64,000 bases of DNA from the NCBI RefSeq assembly GCF_013334205.1, contig NZ_CP054424.1:702001-766000 (forward strand), in the 5' to 3' direction. The stretch's first letter is position 1. Each line of letters opens with the position of its first letter. The translations under genes were made by a program, and so were the position numbers. Positions 1 through 10,584 of this stretch are shown piece by piece. The notes under the pieces were generated by a model. That model saw only the letters and a list, made by a program, of their open reading frames with translations. It was not told the DNA's origin and ran no database searches. Origin of the DNA: Rhodoferax sp. BAB1. Lineage in GTDB: Bacteria > Pseudomonadota > Gammaproteobacteria > Burkholderiales > Burkholderiaceae_C.

Positions 1-241
1 TTCGACCAAATCCATGACGGGCCACCTGCTGGGTGGGGCTGGCGGCATCGAGTCGGTCTTCACCGTGCTCGCACTGCATCACCAGAAGAGCCCGCCGACC
101 ATCAACATCTTCAACCAGGATCCGGAGTGTGATCTCGACTACTGCGCCAATACCGCGCGGGACATGAAGATCGACGTCGCGGTGAAGAACAACTTCGGCT
201 TCGGCGGAACCAACGGTACCCTGGTATTCAAGCGCATCTGA
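1..241 (+). CDS. fabF: 3-oxoacyl-[ACP] synthase II, C-terminal end (partial)
   Basis: This is the last ~79 codons of FabF, the condensing enzyme that elongates fatty acids on acyl carrier protein in the cytoplasm. The visible part contains KSMTGHLLGGAGG, which carries the second active-site histidine of the KAS II family, and the C-terminal NNFGFGGTNGTLVF glycine-rich loop that closes the thiolase fold. The frame is open from the first base and ends at TGA 239-241, so the 5' part lies outside the window. It is followed by a small membrane protein and rpoE, a common betaproteobacterial order. Confidence 0.96.
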   Translation, partial: STKSMTGHLLGGAGGIESVFTVLALHHQKSPPTINIFNQDPECDLDYCANTARDMKIDVAVKNNFGFGGTNGTLVFKRI

Positions 242-262
242 CGCGCAGCATCCGCCAGCCAT

Positions 263-727
263 ATGTACAGCGCCCCAGCGGTTTCATATCCGGTGGGGCG
301 TTCTTCCATGCGCATGGCTGGTCTGCTCCTGCCCTGGCTGCTGGCGGGGCTGTCCTGCACAGCCTGGGTCCTGCAGTCGGATTCCCGGTCTGCCGTCCAA
401 GACCTGGCGCTGCTGGGGTGCCTGGGCGGCCTGTGGATGGCTTACCGGTTGGCGCGACGCCTGGACGAGGGCCAGCTGGACTGGGATGGCCAGTCCTGGG
501 TGTGGGAAATACAGGGACAGCGCCGCATCGGCGAGGTCCGGGCCCGTCTGGACTGGCAGCAGGGCCTGCTGCTGGAGTTCCTGGCGCAGGACGGCCCGGG
601 TGCCTGGCTCTGGCTGGAACGCAGCAGGGCGCCCCTGCGCTGGGATGAGTTGCGGCGGGCCGTTCATGCGCCTGCGGCAAGGGTGTCGACACCGTCTGCA
701 ACGGCAGGGCAGGGGGCGGCATGGTGA
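263..727 (+). CDS. hypothetical small membrane protein between fabF and rpoE
   Basis: A 154-residue protein of unknown function. It shows two hydrophobic stretches near residues 19-36 (AGLLLPWLLAGLSCTAWVL) and 46-63 (QDLALLGCLGGLWMAYRL), then a Trp-rich soluble C-terminal part (LDWDGQSWVWEIQG), so it is probably an inner-membrane protein with a cytoplasmic or periplasmic tail. An alternative ATG lies at 308, immediately before the first hydrophobic segment. Its stop overlaps the rpoE ATG by 7 bases, which suggests translational coupling to rpoE. I do not recognise a named family; proteins in this position are usually annotated as hypothetical. Confidence 0.75.
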   Translation: MYSAPAVSYPVGRSSMRMAGLLLPWLLAGLSCTAWVLQSDSRSAVQDLALLGCLGGLWMAYRLARRLDEGQLDWDGQSWVWEIQGQRRIGEVRARLDWQQGLLLEFLAQDGPGAWLWLERSRAPLRWDELRRAVHAPAARVSTPSATAGQGAAW

Positions 728-1347
728 AGGAGGGCGCTGATGCACCCGGTGACAGTGATGTCCAGCTCGTGGAGCGCACGCTGGCTGGTGACGCCCGCGC
801 TTTTGAGCTGCTGGTCATCAAGTACCAGCGCCGCATCCAGCGCCTGATCGCGCGCATGGTGCGCGACACCGATCTGGTGGAAGACATCGCGCAGGAGACC
901 TTCATCCGTGCCTACCGGGCACTGCACCAGTTCCGCGGCGATGCCCAGTTCTACACCTGGCTGTACCGGATTGCCGTCAATACGGCCAAAAAGGCCCTGC
1001 TGGATCTCAAGCATGACCCCTTGATCACCGAGGCGGCACTGCGACCCGAGGGTGATGACGATGAAACTTTCCAGCCCGGACGGGAACCAATAGGAGAAGA
1101 AACACCGGAAACCCTGCTGGCAGCGCGCGAAATCGCCACTGCCGTGCAGGCCGCCCTGGAGGCGCTGCCGGAGGACTTGCGGCAGGCCGTGACACTGCGC
1201 GAGATCGAAGGTTTGAGCTATGAGGACATCGCCACCATGATGAATTGTCCGATCGGCACGGTGCGCTCCCGTATTTTCCGGGCGCGTGAGGCGATATCGG
1301 CAAAGGTGCGTCCCATGCTGGAGCGCCAGACAGGCAAACGTTGGTAG
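721..1347 (+). CDS. rpoE: RNA polymerase sigma-E factor (RpoE/AlgU type)
   Basis: A group 4 (ECF) sigma factor of 208 residues that directs RNA polymerase to envelope-stress promoters. Region 2 lies around residues 30-95 and includes DIAQETFIRAYRALHQF, the -10 recognition helix area; region 4 lies around 140-195 and includes LSYEDIATMMNCPIGTVRSR, a helix-turn-helix for the -35 element. The family is held inactive by RseA at the inner membrane; rseA and rseB follow directly, which fixes this as the RpoE/AlgU type rather than another ECF sigma. I chose ATG 721, which overlaps the upstream stop. No clear sigma-E autoregulatory promoter was recognised upstream. Confidence 0.96.
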   Translation: MVKEGADAPGDSDVQLVERTLAGDARAFELLVIKYQRRIQRLIARMVRDTDLVEDIAQETFIRAYRALHQFRGDAQFYTWLYRIAVNTAKKALLDLKHDPLITEAALRPEGDDDETFQPGREPIGEETPETLLAAREIATAVQAALEALPEDLRQAVTLREIEGLSYEDIATMMNCPIGTVRSRIFRAREAISAKVRPMLERQTGKRW

Positions 1348-1358
1348 GAATGGAAGCG

Positions 1359-1949
1359 ATGCAGGAAACCAAGACACAGCAGACGGAGCAGGACCATGAA
1401 CTGGTGTCGGCATTGGCCGATGGTGAATTGCATGGTGCCGAGTTCACGCGGGCCCTGGCGGTGCTGGCGTCCAGCCCGCAGGCGCAGGCCCATTGGCACA
1501 GCTATCACCTGGTCGGCGATGTCCTGCGGGCGGGCGCTGGCACAGTGGTCGGCGCCCATGATGCTGCGTTCGTGGCGCGCCTGCGCCTGCGACTGCAGCA
1601 GGAGGAAGCTCCTGTCCTGCCGGGCGCCGGGCTTGGCCGCGTCAACGTGCAGCCCAGCGCCAACGACAGCGTCTGGCGCTGGAAGCTGGTGGCCGGCCTG
1701 AGCTCTCTGGCCGTGGTCGCCGTGCTGGGCTGGCAACTGACCGCCCCCTCGCAGCCAGCCGCTCAGATGGCGGCTTCCGAGCCGGCGTCCGTACCGGTGG
1801 CACAGGCGGGTGCTGAAGCGCCCGTCATGATCCGTGATCCTCGGCTGGACCAGTTGATCGCCGCTCACCAGCAACTGGGGGGCACTTCGGCCCTGCAGAT
1901 GCCGGCGGGTTTCCTGCGCAATGCAACCTTCGAGCGCCCGGCGCGCTGA
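1359..1949 (+). CDS. rseA: sigma-E anti-sigma factor RseA
   Basis: RseA (MucA-like) binds sigma-E through its N-terminal cytoplasmic domain and spans the inner membrane once; regulated proteolysis releases the sigma factor. The N-terminal half has the typical ELVSALADGEL start and an HWHSYHLVGDVLR segment. One transmembrane helix follows (WKLVAGLSSLAVVAVLGW, about residues 109-127), then a short periplasmic tail. The frame is open from TTG 1341, but ATG 1359 is preferred because AGGA at 1346-1349 sits nine bases upstream; ATG 1350 is the alternative. The gene is tightly packed between rpoE and rseB. Confidence 0.9.
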   Translation: MQETKTQQTEQDHELVSALADGELHGAEFTRALAVLASSPQAQAHWHSYHLVGDVLRAGAGTVVGAHDAAFVARLRLRLQQEEAPVLPGAGLGRVNVQPSANDSVWRWKLVAGLSSLAVVAVLGWQLTAPSQPAAQMAASEPASVPVAQAGAEAPVMIRDPRLDQLIAAHQQLGGTSALQMPAGFLRNATFERPAR

Positions 1950-1956
1950 AGCCGGC

Positions 1957-2994
1957 ATGGACATGGTGTCTCCTCTGTCGTTCCTCAACTGGCTGCGCCT
2001 GATCGTCCTGGTGGCACTGCTGCCGGGCCTGCTGCCTGTGGCCGGCGCGGATCAGCCGGCTGTCCCGGGGGCTTCGCCGGCAGCGCGTGAGCGCAGCATT
2101 TCCGAGTGGCTGCTGCGCATGCACGAGGCCTCGCGCCGCCGCGCCTATATCGGCACCCTGGTGGTGTCTTCGGGGGGCAGCATGGCCAGTGCCAAGGTCT
2201 GGCACGTTTGCGATGGCCAGCAGCAGATGGAGCGCGTCGAGTCGCTGACCGGCACGCCGCGCTCGACCTTCCGGCGCAATGACGAAGTGGTCACCTTCTC
2301 GCCGCAAAGCCGTGTGGTCGTGGCGGAAAGGCGCGAGGCTCTGGGCCTGTTTCCGCACCTGCTCAAGTCGGTGGACGCGGCGATCGAGCAGCACTACAGC
2401 GCCAGTGTGCAGGGCAGCGAACGCGTGGCCGGGTTCGAAGCCGACATCGTGCAGCTGGCACCCAGGGATGGCCTGCGTTTCGGTTACCGCATCTGGAGCG
2501 AAAAGCGCACCGGCCTGGTGGTCAAACTGCAGACCCTGGATGCCCAGGAGCGGATGCTGGAGCAGGTGGCGTTTTCCGAGCTGCAACTGGACGCGCCCGT
2601 CAGCATGGACAAGCTCAGCCGCATGATGGGCAATACCGAGGGCTACAAGGTCGAGACCCCTGCGCTGGTCAAGACCACGGCCGCCGCCGAAGGGTGGCGG
2701 CTGGCCCAGGATGTGCCCGGTTTCAGGGCCATGAGTTGCTACCGCCGACCTTCGGCTTCGGGCAAGGGCGCCGTGCAGTGGGTTTTTTCCGATGGCCTGG
2801 CCTCGGTTTCGGTGTTCATCGAAAGTTATGACCCCCGCCGTCATGGACAGGAGGGCCAGCAGGCCCTGGGGGCGACCCATGCACTGGTGCGCCGCCTCAC
2901 GTCGGGCAGTTCGTCCTGGTGGCTCACCTTTGTGGGGGAGGTCCCGGCCCAGACTTTGCAGATGTTTGCTCAGGGGCTGGAGCGCGTGCCATGA
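1957..2994 (+). CDS. rseB: sigma-E regulatory protein RseB/MucB
   Basis: RseB is a periplasmic protein that binds the RseA tail and protects it from DegS cleavage until outer-membrane stress (lipopolysaccharide) displaces it. From ATG 1957 the product has 345 residues, with a signal peptide (LNWLRLIVLVALLPGLLPVAG) followed by the MucB/RseB N-terminal lipoprotein-like fold (SEWLLRMHEASRRRAYIGTL) and a smaller C-terminal domain from about residue 225 (PALVKTTAAAEGWRLAQDV). The frame extends back to ATG 1921 inside rseA, but starting there would put 12 extra residues before the signal peptide. It lies 7 bases after rseA. Confidence 0.92.
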   Translation: MDMVSPLSFLNWLRLIVLVALLPGLLPVAGADQPAVPGASPAARERSISEWLLRMHEASRRRAYIGTLVVSSGGSMASAKVWHVCDGQQQMERVESLTGTPRSTFRRNDEVVTFSPQSRVVVAERREALGLFPHLLKSVDAAIEQHYSASVQGSERVAGFEADIVQLAPRDGLRFGYRIWSEKRTGLVVKLQTLDAQERMLEQVAFSELQLDAPVSMDKLSRMMGNTEGYKVETPALVKTTAAAEGWRLAQDVPGFRAMSCYRRPSASGKGAVQWVFSDGLASVSVFIESYDPRRHGQEGQQALGATHALVRRLTSGSSSWWLTFVGEVPAQTLQMFAQGLERVP

Positions 2995-3051
2995 GCCCGC
3001 GCCTTCATGGGTATCCTTTTTCTCTAATTGTTTGATCACATGAGGTTCAAC

Positions 3052-4524
3052 ATGTCTGCGATGGTTGTGTCGTTTTTCCTCCGATTCAAGCGCAAGGCCC
3101 ACCCGCTGGGGGCCGTGTTGCTGCTGGTGCTGGCCCCGCTGCTCCTGAGCGGCCCGGCGACGGCCCAGGTGCGTGGTTTGCCGGATTTCACCGAACTGGT
3201 TGATCAGGTCGGGCCGTCGGTGGTCAACATCAGGACCCTGGAGAAGGTCAGCGCCCGCTCGGCGGAAGACGGCAGTGGCATGGACGAGGAAATGCTCGAG
3301 TTCTTCCGCCGTTTCGGCCTGCCGGTGCCTCCCAATCTGCCGCGCCAGCCGCCGCGTTCGGGTCGGCCGCAGCCCGAGGAGCAGCCGCGCGGTGTGGGCT
3401 CGGGTTTCATCCTCTCGGCCGACGGTTACATCATGACCAATGCGCATGTGGTCGATGGCGCGGACGAGGTGCTCGTGACCCTGACCGACAAGCGTGAATT
3501 CAAGGCCCGCCTCGTGGGGACCGACAAGCGTACCGACGTGGCGGTCGTGAAGATCGAGGCCACGGGCCTGCCGGCCGTGAAGGTCGGTGACGTGAACCGC
3601 CTCAAGGTCGGCGAATGGGTGATGGCGATCGGCTCACCCTTCGGCCTGGAAAACACCGTGACGGCCGGCATTGTCAGTGCCAAGCAGCGCGACACGGGTG
3701 ATTACCTGCCCCTGATCCAGACCGACGTGGCCATCAACCCCGGCAACTCGGGTGGGCCGCTGATCAACCTGCGCGGTGAGGTGGTGGGCATCAACAGCCA
3801 GATCTATTCGCGCTCGGGCGGTTACATGGGCATTGCCTTCGCCATCCCGATCGACGAGGCCATCCGGGTGAGCGAACAGCTGCGCACCAGCGGGCGCGTG
3901 ACGCGCGGCCGTATCGGCGTGCAGATCGACCAGGTGACCAAGGAGGTGGCCGAGGCCATCGGCCTGGGCAAGCCCCAGGGCGCGCTGGTGCGCGGGGTGG
4001 AAACCGGCTCGCCGGCCGAGAAGGCCGGGGTGGAAGCGGGCGACATCATCACCCGGGTCGATGGCAAGGCGATCGAGAAGTCGACCGACCTGCCGCGCGT
4101 GGTGGGCAGCCTCAAGCCGGGCTCGCGCAGCACGCTGTCGGTGTTCCGCCGCGGCGCCAGCCGTGACCTCACGGTGACCATCGGTGAATTCGAGGCCGAG
4201 AAACCGGTGGCTCGCAAGGAGCGCGAGGACAAGCCGCGTTCGGGTGCCGCACCGGCGCTGGGCCTGACGGTGACCGATCTCACCGAGGCGCAGAAGCAGG
4301 AACTCAAGCTCAAGGGTGGGGTACGGGTGGAGTCGGCTGTCGAGGCCGCCGCCCGGGCCGGCCTGCGCGAAGGGGACGTGATCCTGGCGCTGGCGAACGT
4401 CGAGGTGGCCAGCGTGCGCGAATTCGAAGCCTTGCTGGGCAAGCTCGAAAAGGGCAAACCGGTGCATGTGCTGTTCCGCCGGGGTGAGTGGGCCCAGTAC
4501 GCGGTGATCCGGCCCTTACGTTGA
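3052..4524 (+). CDS. degQ: periplasmic serine protease DegQ/DegP (MucD)
   Basis: An HtrA-family protease/chaperone that clears misfolded envelope proteins; in this family it belongs to the sigma-E regulon. From ATG 3052 it has 490 residues: a signal peptide ending near ATAQ, a trypsin-like domain with catalytic His132 (TNAHVV), Asp162 (RTDVAVV) and Ser233 (GNSGGPL), then two PDZ domains (about 275-365 and 395-485). ATG 3052 is chosen because GAGG lies seven bases upstream; ATG 3040 and TTG 3028 are possible. The gene ends at an intrinsic terminator. Assignment as degP versus degQ/mucD is not certain from sequence alone; the rseB neighbour favours mucD. Confidence 0.94.
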   Translation: MSAMVVSFFLRFKRKAHPLGAVLLLVLAPLLLSGPATAQVRGLPDFTELVDQVGPSVVNIRTLEKVSARSAEDGSGMDEEMLEFFRRFGLPVPPNLPRQPPRSGRPQPEEQPRGVGSGFILSADGYIMTNAHVVDGADEVLVTLTDKREFKARLVGTDKRTDVAVVKIEATGLPAVKVGDVNRLKVGEWVMAIGSPFGLENTVTAGIVSAKQRDTGDYLPLIQTDVAINPGNSGGPLINLRGEVVGINSQIYSRSGGYMGIAFAIPIDEAIRVSEQLRTSGRVTRGRIGVQIDQVTKEVAEAIGLGKPQGALVRGVETGSPAEKAGVEAGDIITRVDGKAIEKSTDLPRVVGSLKPGSRSTLSVFRRGASRDLTVTIGEFEAEKPVARKEREDKPRSGAAPALGLTVTDLTEAQKQELKLKGGVRVESAVEAAARAGLREGDVILALANVEVASVREFEALLGKLEKGKPVHVLFRRGEWAQYAVIRPLR

Positions 4525-4538
4525 GGGGGATGCCGATA

Positions 4539-4568
4539 CCCCCAACCTGAGTCGGGTTGGGGGTTTTT
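4539..4568 (+). terminator. intrinsic terminator after degQ
   Basis: An inverted repeat CCCCAACC (4540-4547) / GGTTGGGG (4555-4562) with a 7-base loop is followed by a run of five T. It starts about 15 bases after the degQ stop and closes the rpoE-rseA-rseB-degQ unit. Confidence 0.85.
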
Positions 4569-4645
4569 GTCGTGCAAACCGCTTGTCGAAAAATATTAAT
4601 TTTCAGAGCGGATGTTTGAATGATAAGTTTGCATTCACTGACTTG

Positions 4646-4674
4646 TTGTCAGGATTCGACAATTTGGTTAGAAT
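4646..4674 (+). promoter_or_regulatory. sigma70-type promoter in the degQ-lepA gap
   Basis: TTGTCA (4646-4651), a 17-base spacer and TAGAAT (4669-4674) form a good housekeeping promoter pointing toward lepA, with a start expected near 4681. It is the best promoter match in the 489-base gap and lies in a stretch clearly richer in A+T than its surroundings. It could drive lepA with a ~330-nt leader, or a separate small RNA ending at the terminator at 4939-4968. Confidence 0.6.
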
Positions 4675-4680
4675 GCAGCT

Positions 4681-4968
4681 GGTTCAGACAGGCATTAGGT
4701 GCATATAGCCTTGTTCTGAATCCACGATGCGGGATCCTGTGACTTTCATACAGAAACATCCACAGATCACCCACAACTTGTTCAAGACTGGCGCGCAAGA
4801 ATCTGTTGATAAACTGTTGATAAAATCCTGTTGTGACGTCGCAACGACGGAAATATGCGATTTTTCGGGCTGTACGGAGGTGCCTTTTTGCCTACAATGA
4901 AGCTCCAACTATCGCAGTTGCCATAGATTGTTGGTTCAGGGCGCGTCACAACCCGACGCGCCCTTTTT
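4681..4968 (+). ncRNA. candidate small RNA or attenuated leader upstream of lepA
   Basis: No protein gene fits the gap between degQ and lepA. The segment is bounded by a sigma70-like promoter upstream and a strong intrinsic terminator downstream, giving a predicted transcript of about 290 nt. It contains a direct repeat CTGTTGATAAA (about 4802-4812 and 4814-4824). I do not recognise it as a known RNA family. Either it is an independent small RNA, or the terminator attenuates lepA transcription. Only the promoter and terminator are seen directly; the RNA itself is inferred. Confidence 0.35.
4939..4968 (+). terminator. strong intrinsic terminator 46 bases before lepA
   Basis: A perfect 9-bp stem GGGCGCGTC (4939-4947) / GACGCGCCC (4955-4963) with loop ACAACCC is followed by TTTTTCTT. 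This is a textbook terminator for the plus strand, yet it lies in the leader of lepA rather than after a gene, so it either ends a small RNA or attenuates the lepA operon. Confidence 0.85.
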
Positions 4969-5013
4969 CTTGCCCGCGTCTTTTTAAATTCAACCACTTA
5001 AGCGTTCTCGTTG

Positions 5014-6821
<1,808 letters not shown>

Positions 6822-6822
<1 letters not shown>

Positions 6823-7796
6823 TGCAGATCCTCACTGCGATGGTGCTGGCGGCCTTCGCCGGCTATATAGGGGCCTGGTATTTCGGGGCGATCGAGGGCA
6901 ATTTCGCCCTGCTGCTTTTCCTGGCTTCGGTGGTGACCGGTCTGTACTGGCTGGCCGAGCGCTTCTATTTCCTGCCGCAGCGCCAGGCCGCTGCCATCCG
7001 CCTGGAAGCCGAGACGCAGGAGCGCCGGATGGCCAACGAGAAGCTCGGCATCAAGAGCGACGAGGGCGGCGAACTGGTGCAGGCCCGTGAGCGGCTGCTG
7101 ATGCAGCCCTGGTGGCTGGACTGGACGGCCGGCCTGTTCCCGGTGATCGTGGTGGTCTTCCTGCTGCGCTCCTTCCTGTTCGAGCCCTTCAAGATTCCTT
7201 CCGGCTCCATGATCCCCACCCTGCTGGTGGGAGACCTGATCCTGGTCAACAAGTACCATTACGGCATCCGCCTGCCGGTGCTCAACACCAAGCTGACAGA
7301 TGGCAACAAGCCCGAGCGCGGCGACGTGATGGTGTTCCGCTACCCGCCACGGCCTAGCCAGGACTACATCAAGCGTGTCATCGGCGTGCCGGGCGACGAG
7401 GTGGCCTACCTGAACAAACGGCTGACAATCAACGGCCAGCCGGTGGCGACCAGCGAGATGCCCGAGTTTTTCGATGAAGACGTCATGCGCTATTTCAAGC
7501 AGTATGGGGAAGCCCTGGGGGCCAAGCCGCACCGCATGATTGTCGACGCCGAACGTCGTGGGGGATTTTCCGAGGATGAGATCGGCGACTTTCCTGCCCG
7601 GAAAAACTGCCGTTACAGCGTCGAAGGGGTGGTCTGCAAGGTGCCCGAAGGACACTATTTCATGATGGGCGACAATCGCGATAATTCGCTGGATTCGCGT
7701 TACTGGGGCTTCGTGCCGGACCAGAACATCGTGGGCAAGGCCTTTTTTGTCTGGATGAACTTCGGCAATCTCAAGCGCATTGGTGCGTTCAACTGA
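6822..7796 (+). CDS. lepB: signal peptidase I
   Basis: LepB removes signal peptides from secreted proteins at the periplasmic face of the inner membrane. The product has 324 residues with N-terminal membrane segments at about 1-20 and 24-46 and another at about 100-120 (LFPVIVVVFLLRSFLF). The serine/lysine dyad is visible as Ser129 in PSGSMIPT and Lys184 in DYIKRVIGVPGD; the spacing of 55 equals that of E. coli Ser90/Lys145. Box E is present as MMGDNRDNSLDSRYWG. The ATG overlaps the lepA stop by one base. Confidence 0.98.
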
Positions 7797-7824
7797 TATC
7801 GATGATGGATAGACGGGGGAAACT

Positions 7825-8181
7825 ATGGCAAGGCAACTGAAATCGGCACAGCGTGGCATCACCTTTATCGGCCTGCTTTTCATTGGCGGCATCCTGGCGG
7901 TCAGCGGGGTCATCCTGGCACAGATCGTCCCGACGGCGATCGAGTTGCAGGCCATCCACAAGGCGGCCAAGAAGGCAGCGGCTGAGGGCGGGACTGTCGC
8001 GGATGTGCGGGCAGTTTTTGACAGGGCCGCAGCAATCGATGACATCAAGTCCATCAGCGGCAAGGACTTGACCGTGACCAAGAACGGAGACAAGGTGGTG
8101 GTCAGCTTCGCCTATGAGCGTGAGATCCATCTGACCGGTCCGGCCTGGTTGACGCTCAAGTACGAAGGGCAGACCAAATAG
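7825..8181 (+). CDS. DUF4845 domain membrane protein
   Basis: A 118-residue protein with an N-terminal RQLKSAQRGITFIGLLFIGG segment that resembles a type IV pilin-like anchor (a charged stretch then a hydrophobic helix to about residue 35), followed by a small periplasmic domain. The DUF4845 family is found between lepB and rnc in many beta- and gammaproteobacteria; its function is unknown. GGGGGAAA precedes the ATG at a suitable distance. Gap to lepB is 28 bases and to rnc one base. Confidence 0.85.
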   Translation: MARQLKSAQRGITFIGLLFIGGILAVSGVILAQIVPTAIELQAIHKAAKKAAAEGGTVADVRAVFDRAAAIDDIKSISGKDLTVTKNGDKVVVSFAYEREIHLTGPAWLTLKYEGQTK

Positions 8182-8182
8182 C

Positions 8183-8869
8183 GTGGCTGATGGACTGACC
8201 GCGTTGCAGGATCGGCTGCAGCATCTTTTTGCCGATCAGACCCTGCTGGTGCGTGCCGTCACGCACCGCAGTTTTGCGGCGGATCACAACGAGCGCCTGG
8301 AATTCCTGGGGGACTCCGTCCTCAATCTGGCAGTGGCCGACCTGCTCTACCAGCGGCTCAGCACACTGCCCGAAGGTGATCTTTCGCGCATCCGTGCCAA
8401 TCTGGTGAAGCAGGACACCCTGCACTTGCTGGCCGTCAACCTGGGCCTGCCCGAGGTGGTCCGGCTGGGTGAAGGCGAGGTGCGCTCCGGGGGCAGTCGC
8501 CGGCCCTCCATCCTGGCCGATGCACTGGAGGCCCTGATCGGCGCGGTTTATCTGGATGCCGGATATGCTGCGGCACAAGGGCTGGTGCACCGCCTCTTCC
8601 AGGAGGTGGAAATCAATCCGCAGATGCAGGCCAGCGCCAAAGACCCCAAGACCGAGCTGCAGGAGTGGCTGCAGGCGCGCAAGCTCAAACTGCCCTTGTA
8701 CCGGGTCATTGGTACCCTGGGGGCGGCCCACCGGCAGACCTTTGATGTCGAATGTGAAGTGAACGAACTGAATCTGAACGAACGCGGCATCGGCAGTTCG
8801 CGGCGGGCCGGTGAACAGGCGGCCGCGGCCGCCATGCTGCAATCCCTCAAGACGCGGGACCCAGGCTGA
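8183..8869 (+). CDS. rnc: ribonuclease III
   Basis: RNase III cleaves double-stranded RNA, processing rRNA precursors and structured mRNAs. The 228-residue product has the signature [13 protein letters not shown] (residues ~37-49) with the catalytic Glu and Asp, a second acidic site near [11 protein letters not shown], and a C-terminal double-stranded RNA-binding domain from about 155 ([14 protein letters not shown]). The start is GTG 8183, one base after the DUF4845 stop. It lies in the conserved lepB-rnc-era-recO-pdxJ-acpS string. Confidence 0.97.
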   Translation: MADGLTALQDRLQHLFADQTLLVRAVTHRSFAADHNERLEFLGDSVLNLAVADLLYQRLSTLPEGDLSRIRANLVKQDTLHLLAVNLGLPEVVRLGEGEVRSGGSRRPSILADALEALIGAVYLDAGYAAAQGLVHRLFQEVEINPQMQASAKDPKTELQEWLQARKLKLPLYRVIGTLGAAHRQTFDVECEVNELNLNERGIGSSRRAGEQAAAAAMLQSLKTRDPG

Positions 8870-8874
8870 GCATC

Positions 8875-9810
8875 ATGGAAAATTCCTCTCTCCCTTTGGC
8901 CGCCGATGTGCCGCGCCGCTGCGGCCTGGTGGCCATCGTCGGCAAGCCCAATGTCGGCAAGTCCACCCTGCTCAATGCCCTGGTGGGCCAGAAGATCAGC
9001 ATCACCTCGCGCAAGGCGCAGACGACCCGCCACCGCATCACCGGCATGCGCACCCAGGGCGCGACCCAGTTCGTGTTTGTGGATACGCCGGGCTTCCAGA
9101 CCGTGCACGGAAATGCGCTCAACAAATCGCTGAACAAGACGGTGGTGGGCGCGGTGTCCGACGTGGACCTGATCTTGCTGGTTGTGGAGGCCGGCAGCTT
9201 CACCCCTGCAGATGCGCGTGTGCTGGCCCTCTTGGGGCAGGGCATTCCTACACTGCTGGTGGCCAACAAGCTCGACAACGTGCACCGCCGCGGTGACATC
9301 GCCCCCTGGTTGCAGGAAATGCAGGCCAAGCACGCCTTTGCCGAGTTCGTGCCCATGTCGGCCAAGAACCCCAAGGACATCGAGCGCCTGCTGGGTATTT
9401 GCGAAAAATATCTTCCCGAGCAGGACTGGTGGTACGCCGAAGACGAGCTGACCGATCGCAGCGAAAAATTCCTCGCCAGCGAGCTGGTACGCGAAAAACT
9501 GTTTCGCCTCACTGGCGACGAGCTACCCTACACCTCTACTGTGGTGATCGACAAGTTTGAAGAAGAACCACCGCAGAAGAAGGGACAGAAACGCCTGCTG
9601 CGCATTGCTGCCACCATCGTGGTGGAGCGCGACGGCCACAAGGCCATGGTGATCGGTGATAAGGGCGAGCGCATCAAGCGCATTGGCATGGAAACCCGGG
9701 TGGAGTTGGAGAAGCTGGCCGATGCCAAGGTCTTCCTGGAGCTGTGGGTCAAGGTTCGCTCTGGCTGGGCGGATGACGAGGCTCGCGTTCGCAGTTTCGG
9801 CTACGAGTGA
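8875..9810 (+). CDS. era: GTPase Era
   Basis: Era is an essential GTPase that binds the 3' end of 16S rRNA during 30S assembly. The 311 residues show GKPNVGKST (G1, ~22-30), a switch region with [13 protein letters not shown] (G3), NKLD (G4), and a C-terminal KH RNA-binding domain with [13 protein letters not shown] near 260-273. The N-terminal ~16 residues before the G domain are a modest extension. Spacing to rnc is 5 bases, and recO follows directly. Confidence 0.98.
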   Translation: MENSSLPLAADVPRRCGLVAIVGKPNVGKSTLLNALVGQKISITSRKAQTTRHRITGMRTQGATQFVFVDTPGFQTVHGNALNKSLNKTVVGAVSDVDLILLVVEAGSFTPADARVLALLGQGIPTLLVANKLDNVHRRGDIAPWLQEMQAKHAFAEFVPMSAKNPKDIERLLGICEKYLPEQDWWYAEDELTDRSEKFLASELVREKLFRLTGDELPYTSTVVIDKFEEEPPQKKGQKRLLRIAATIVVERDGHKAMVIGDKGERIKRIGMETRVELEKLADAKVFLELWVKVRSGWADDEARVRSFGYE

Positions 9811-9834
9811 GTGGCCGCCAGGCCGGCTAGTGCG

Positions 9835-10584
9835 ATGGCGACGAAACGCATTTCAGAAGAGCCGGCCTATGTGCTGCACCGTTACGACTGGAGCGAGACC
9901 AGCCTGATCCTGGAAGTGTTCACGCGCCATCATGGCCGCATTGCCCTGGTGGCCAAGGGCGCCAAGCGCCCCAGTTCCAGTTTCCGCCCCGTGTTGCTGC
10001 CGCTGCAGCCCCTGCAGATCAGCTACGGCGGCGACGCCGAGATCCGCACGCTCAAGGGCGCGGAATGGATGGGCGGCCACGTCATGCCCACGGGTGAGTC
10101 CCTGTTGTCGGGTTATTACCTCAACGAACTGCTGCTGCAACTGCTGGCGCGGGACGATCCGCATCCAGCCCTGTTCGATGTCTACGCCAACGTGGTGCGC
10201 GTGCTGGCCTCCGAGCACGACGAGGTGCTGCAGGCGGCCTTGCGTACCTTCGAGCTGCTGCTGCTGCGCGAGATCGGCCTGTTGCCGCGGCTGGATCACC
10301 AGACCCTGACGCTGGCGCCGCTGGAGGCCGACACCTTCTATACCCTGGTGCCGGAGGGCGGGCTGCGCGTCCGCAGCGAGGCCGATCGCGGCGGCTTGAG
10401 CGGTGCGCAGTGGCTGGTTTTGCAGCGCACGCTGGAAACCGCCGCCCCTTTTACCGATACCTTGCGCGCCTGTGCGGCGGTGATGAACGAGCTCAAGCCG
10501 CAACTGCGCGCACTGCTCCAGTACCATTGCGGGGGCGGCACGCTGCGTACCCGGCAGATGATGGTCGATCTTCAATCGTTATGA
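9835..10584 (+). CDS. recO: DNA repair protein RecO
   Basis: RecO works with RecF and RecR to load RecA onto SSB-coated single-stranded DNA. From ATG 9835 the product has 249 residues: an N-terminal OB fold ([33 protein letters not shown]) and a helical C-terminal domain. The frame also opens at GTG 9811, right after the era stop, but the family normally starts close to the RVLHRYDW-like segment, so ATG 9835 is preferred. No zinc-finger cysteines are seen, as is common in this order. The stop overlaps the pdxJ ATG. Confidence 0.92.
   Translation: MATKRISEEPAYVLHRYDWSETSLILEVFTRHHGRIALVAKGAKRPSSSFRPVLLPLQPLQISYGGDAEIRTLKGAEWMGGHVMPTGESLLSGYYLNELLLQLLARDDPHPALFDVYANVVRVLASEHDEVLQAALRTFELLLLREIGLLPRLDHQTLTLAPLEADTFYTLVPEGGLRVRSEADRGGLSGAQWLVLQRTLETAAPFTDTLRACAAVMNELKPQLRALLQYHCGGGTLRTRQMMVDLQSL

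Noticed and set aside
4893..4898. TACAAT as a promoter -10 for a short transcript ending at 4968
   Set aside because: No acceptable -35 element lies 16-18 bases upstream; the TTGTCA/TAGAAT pair at 4646-4674 is much better.
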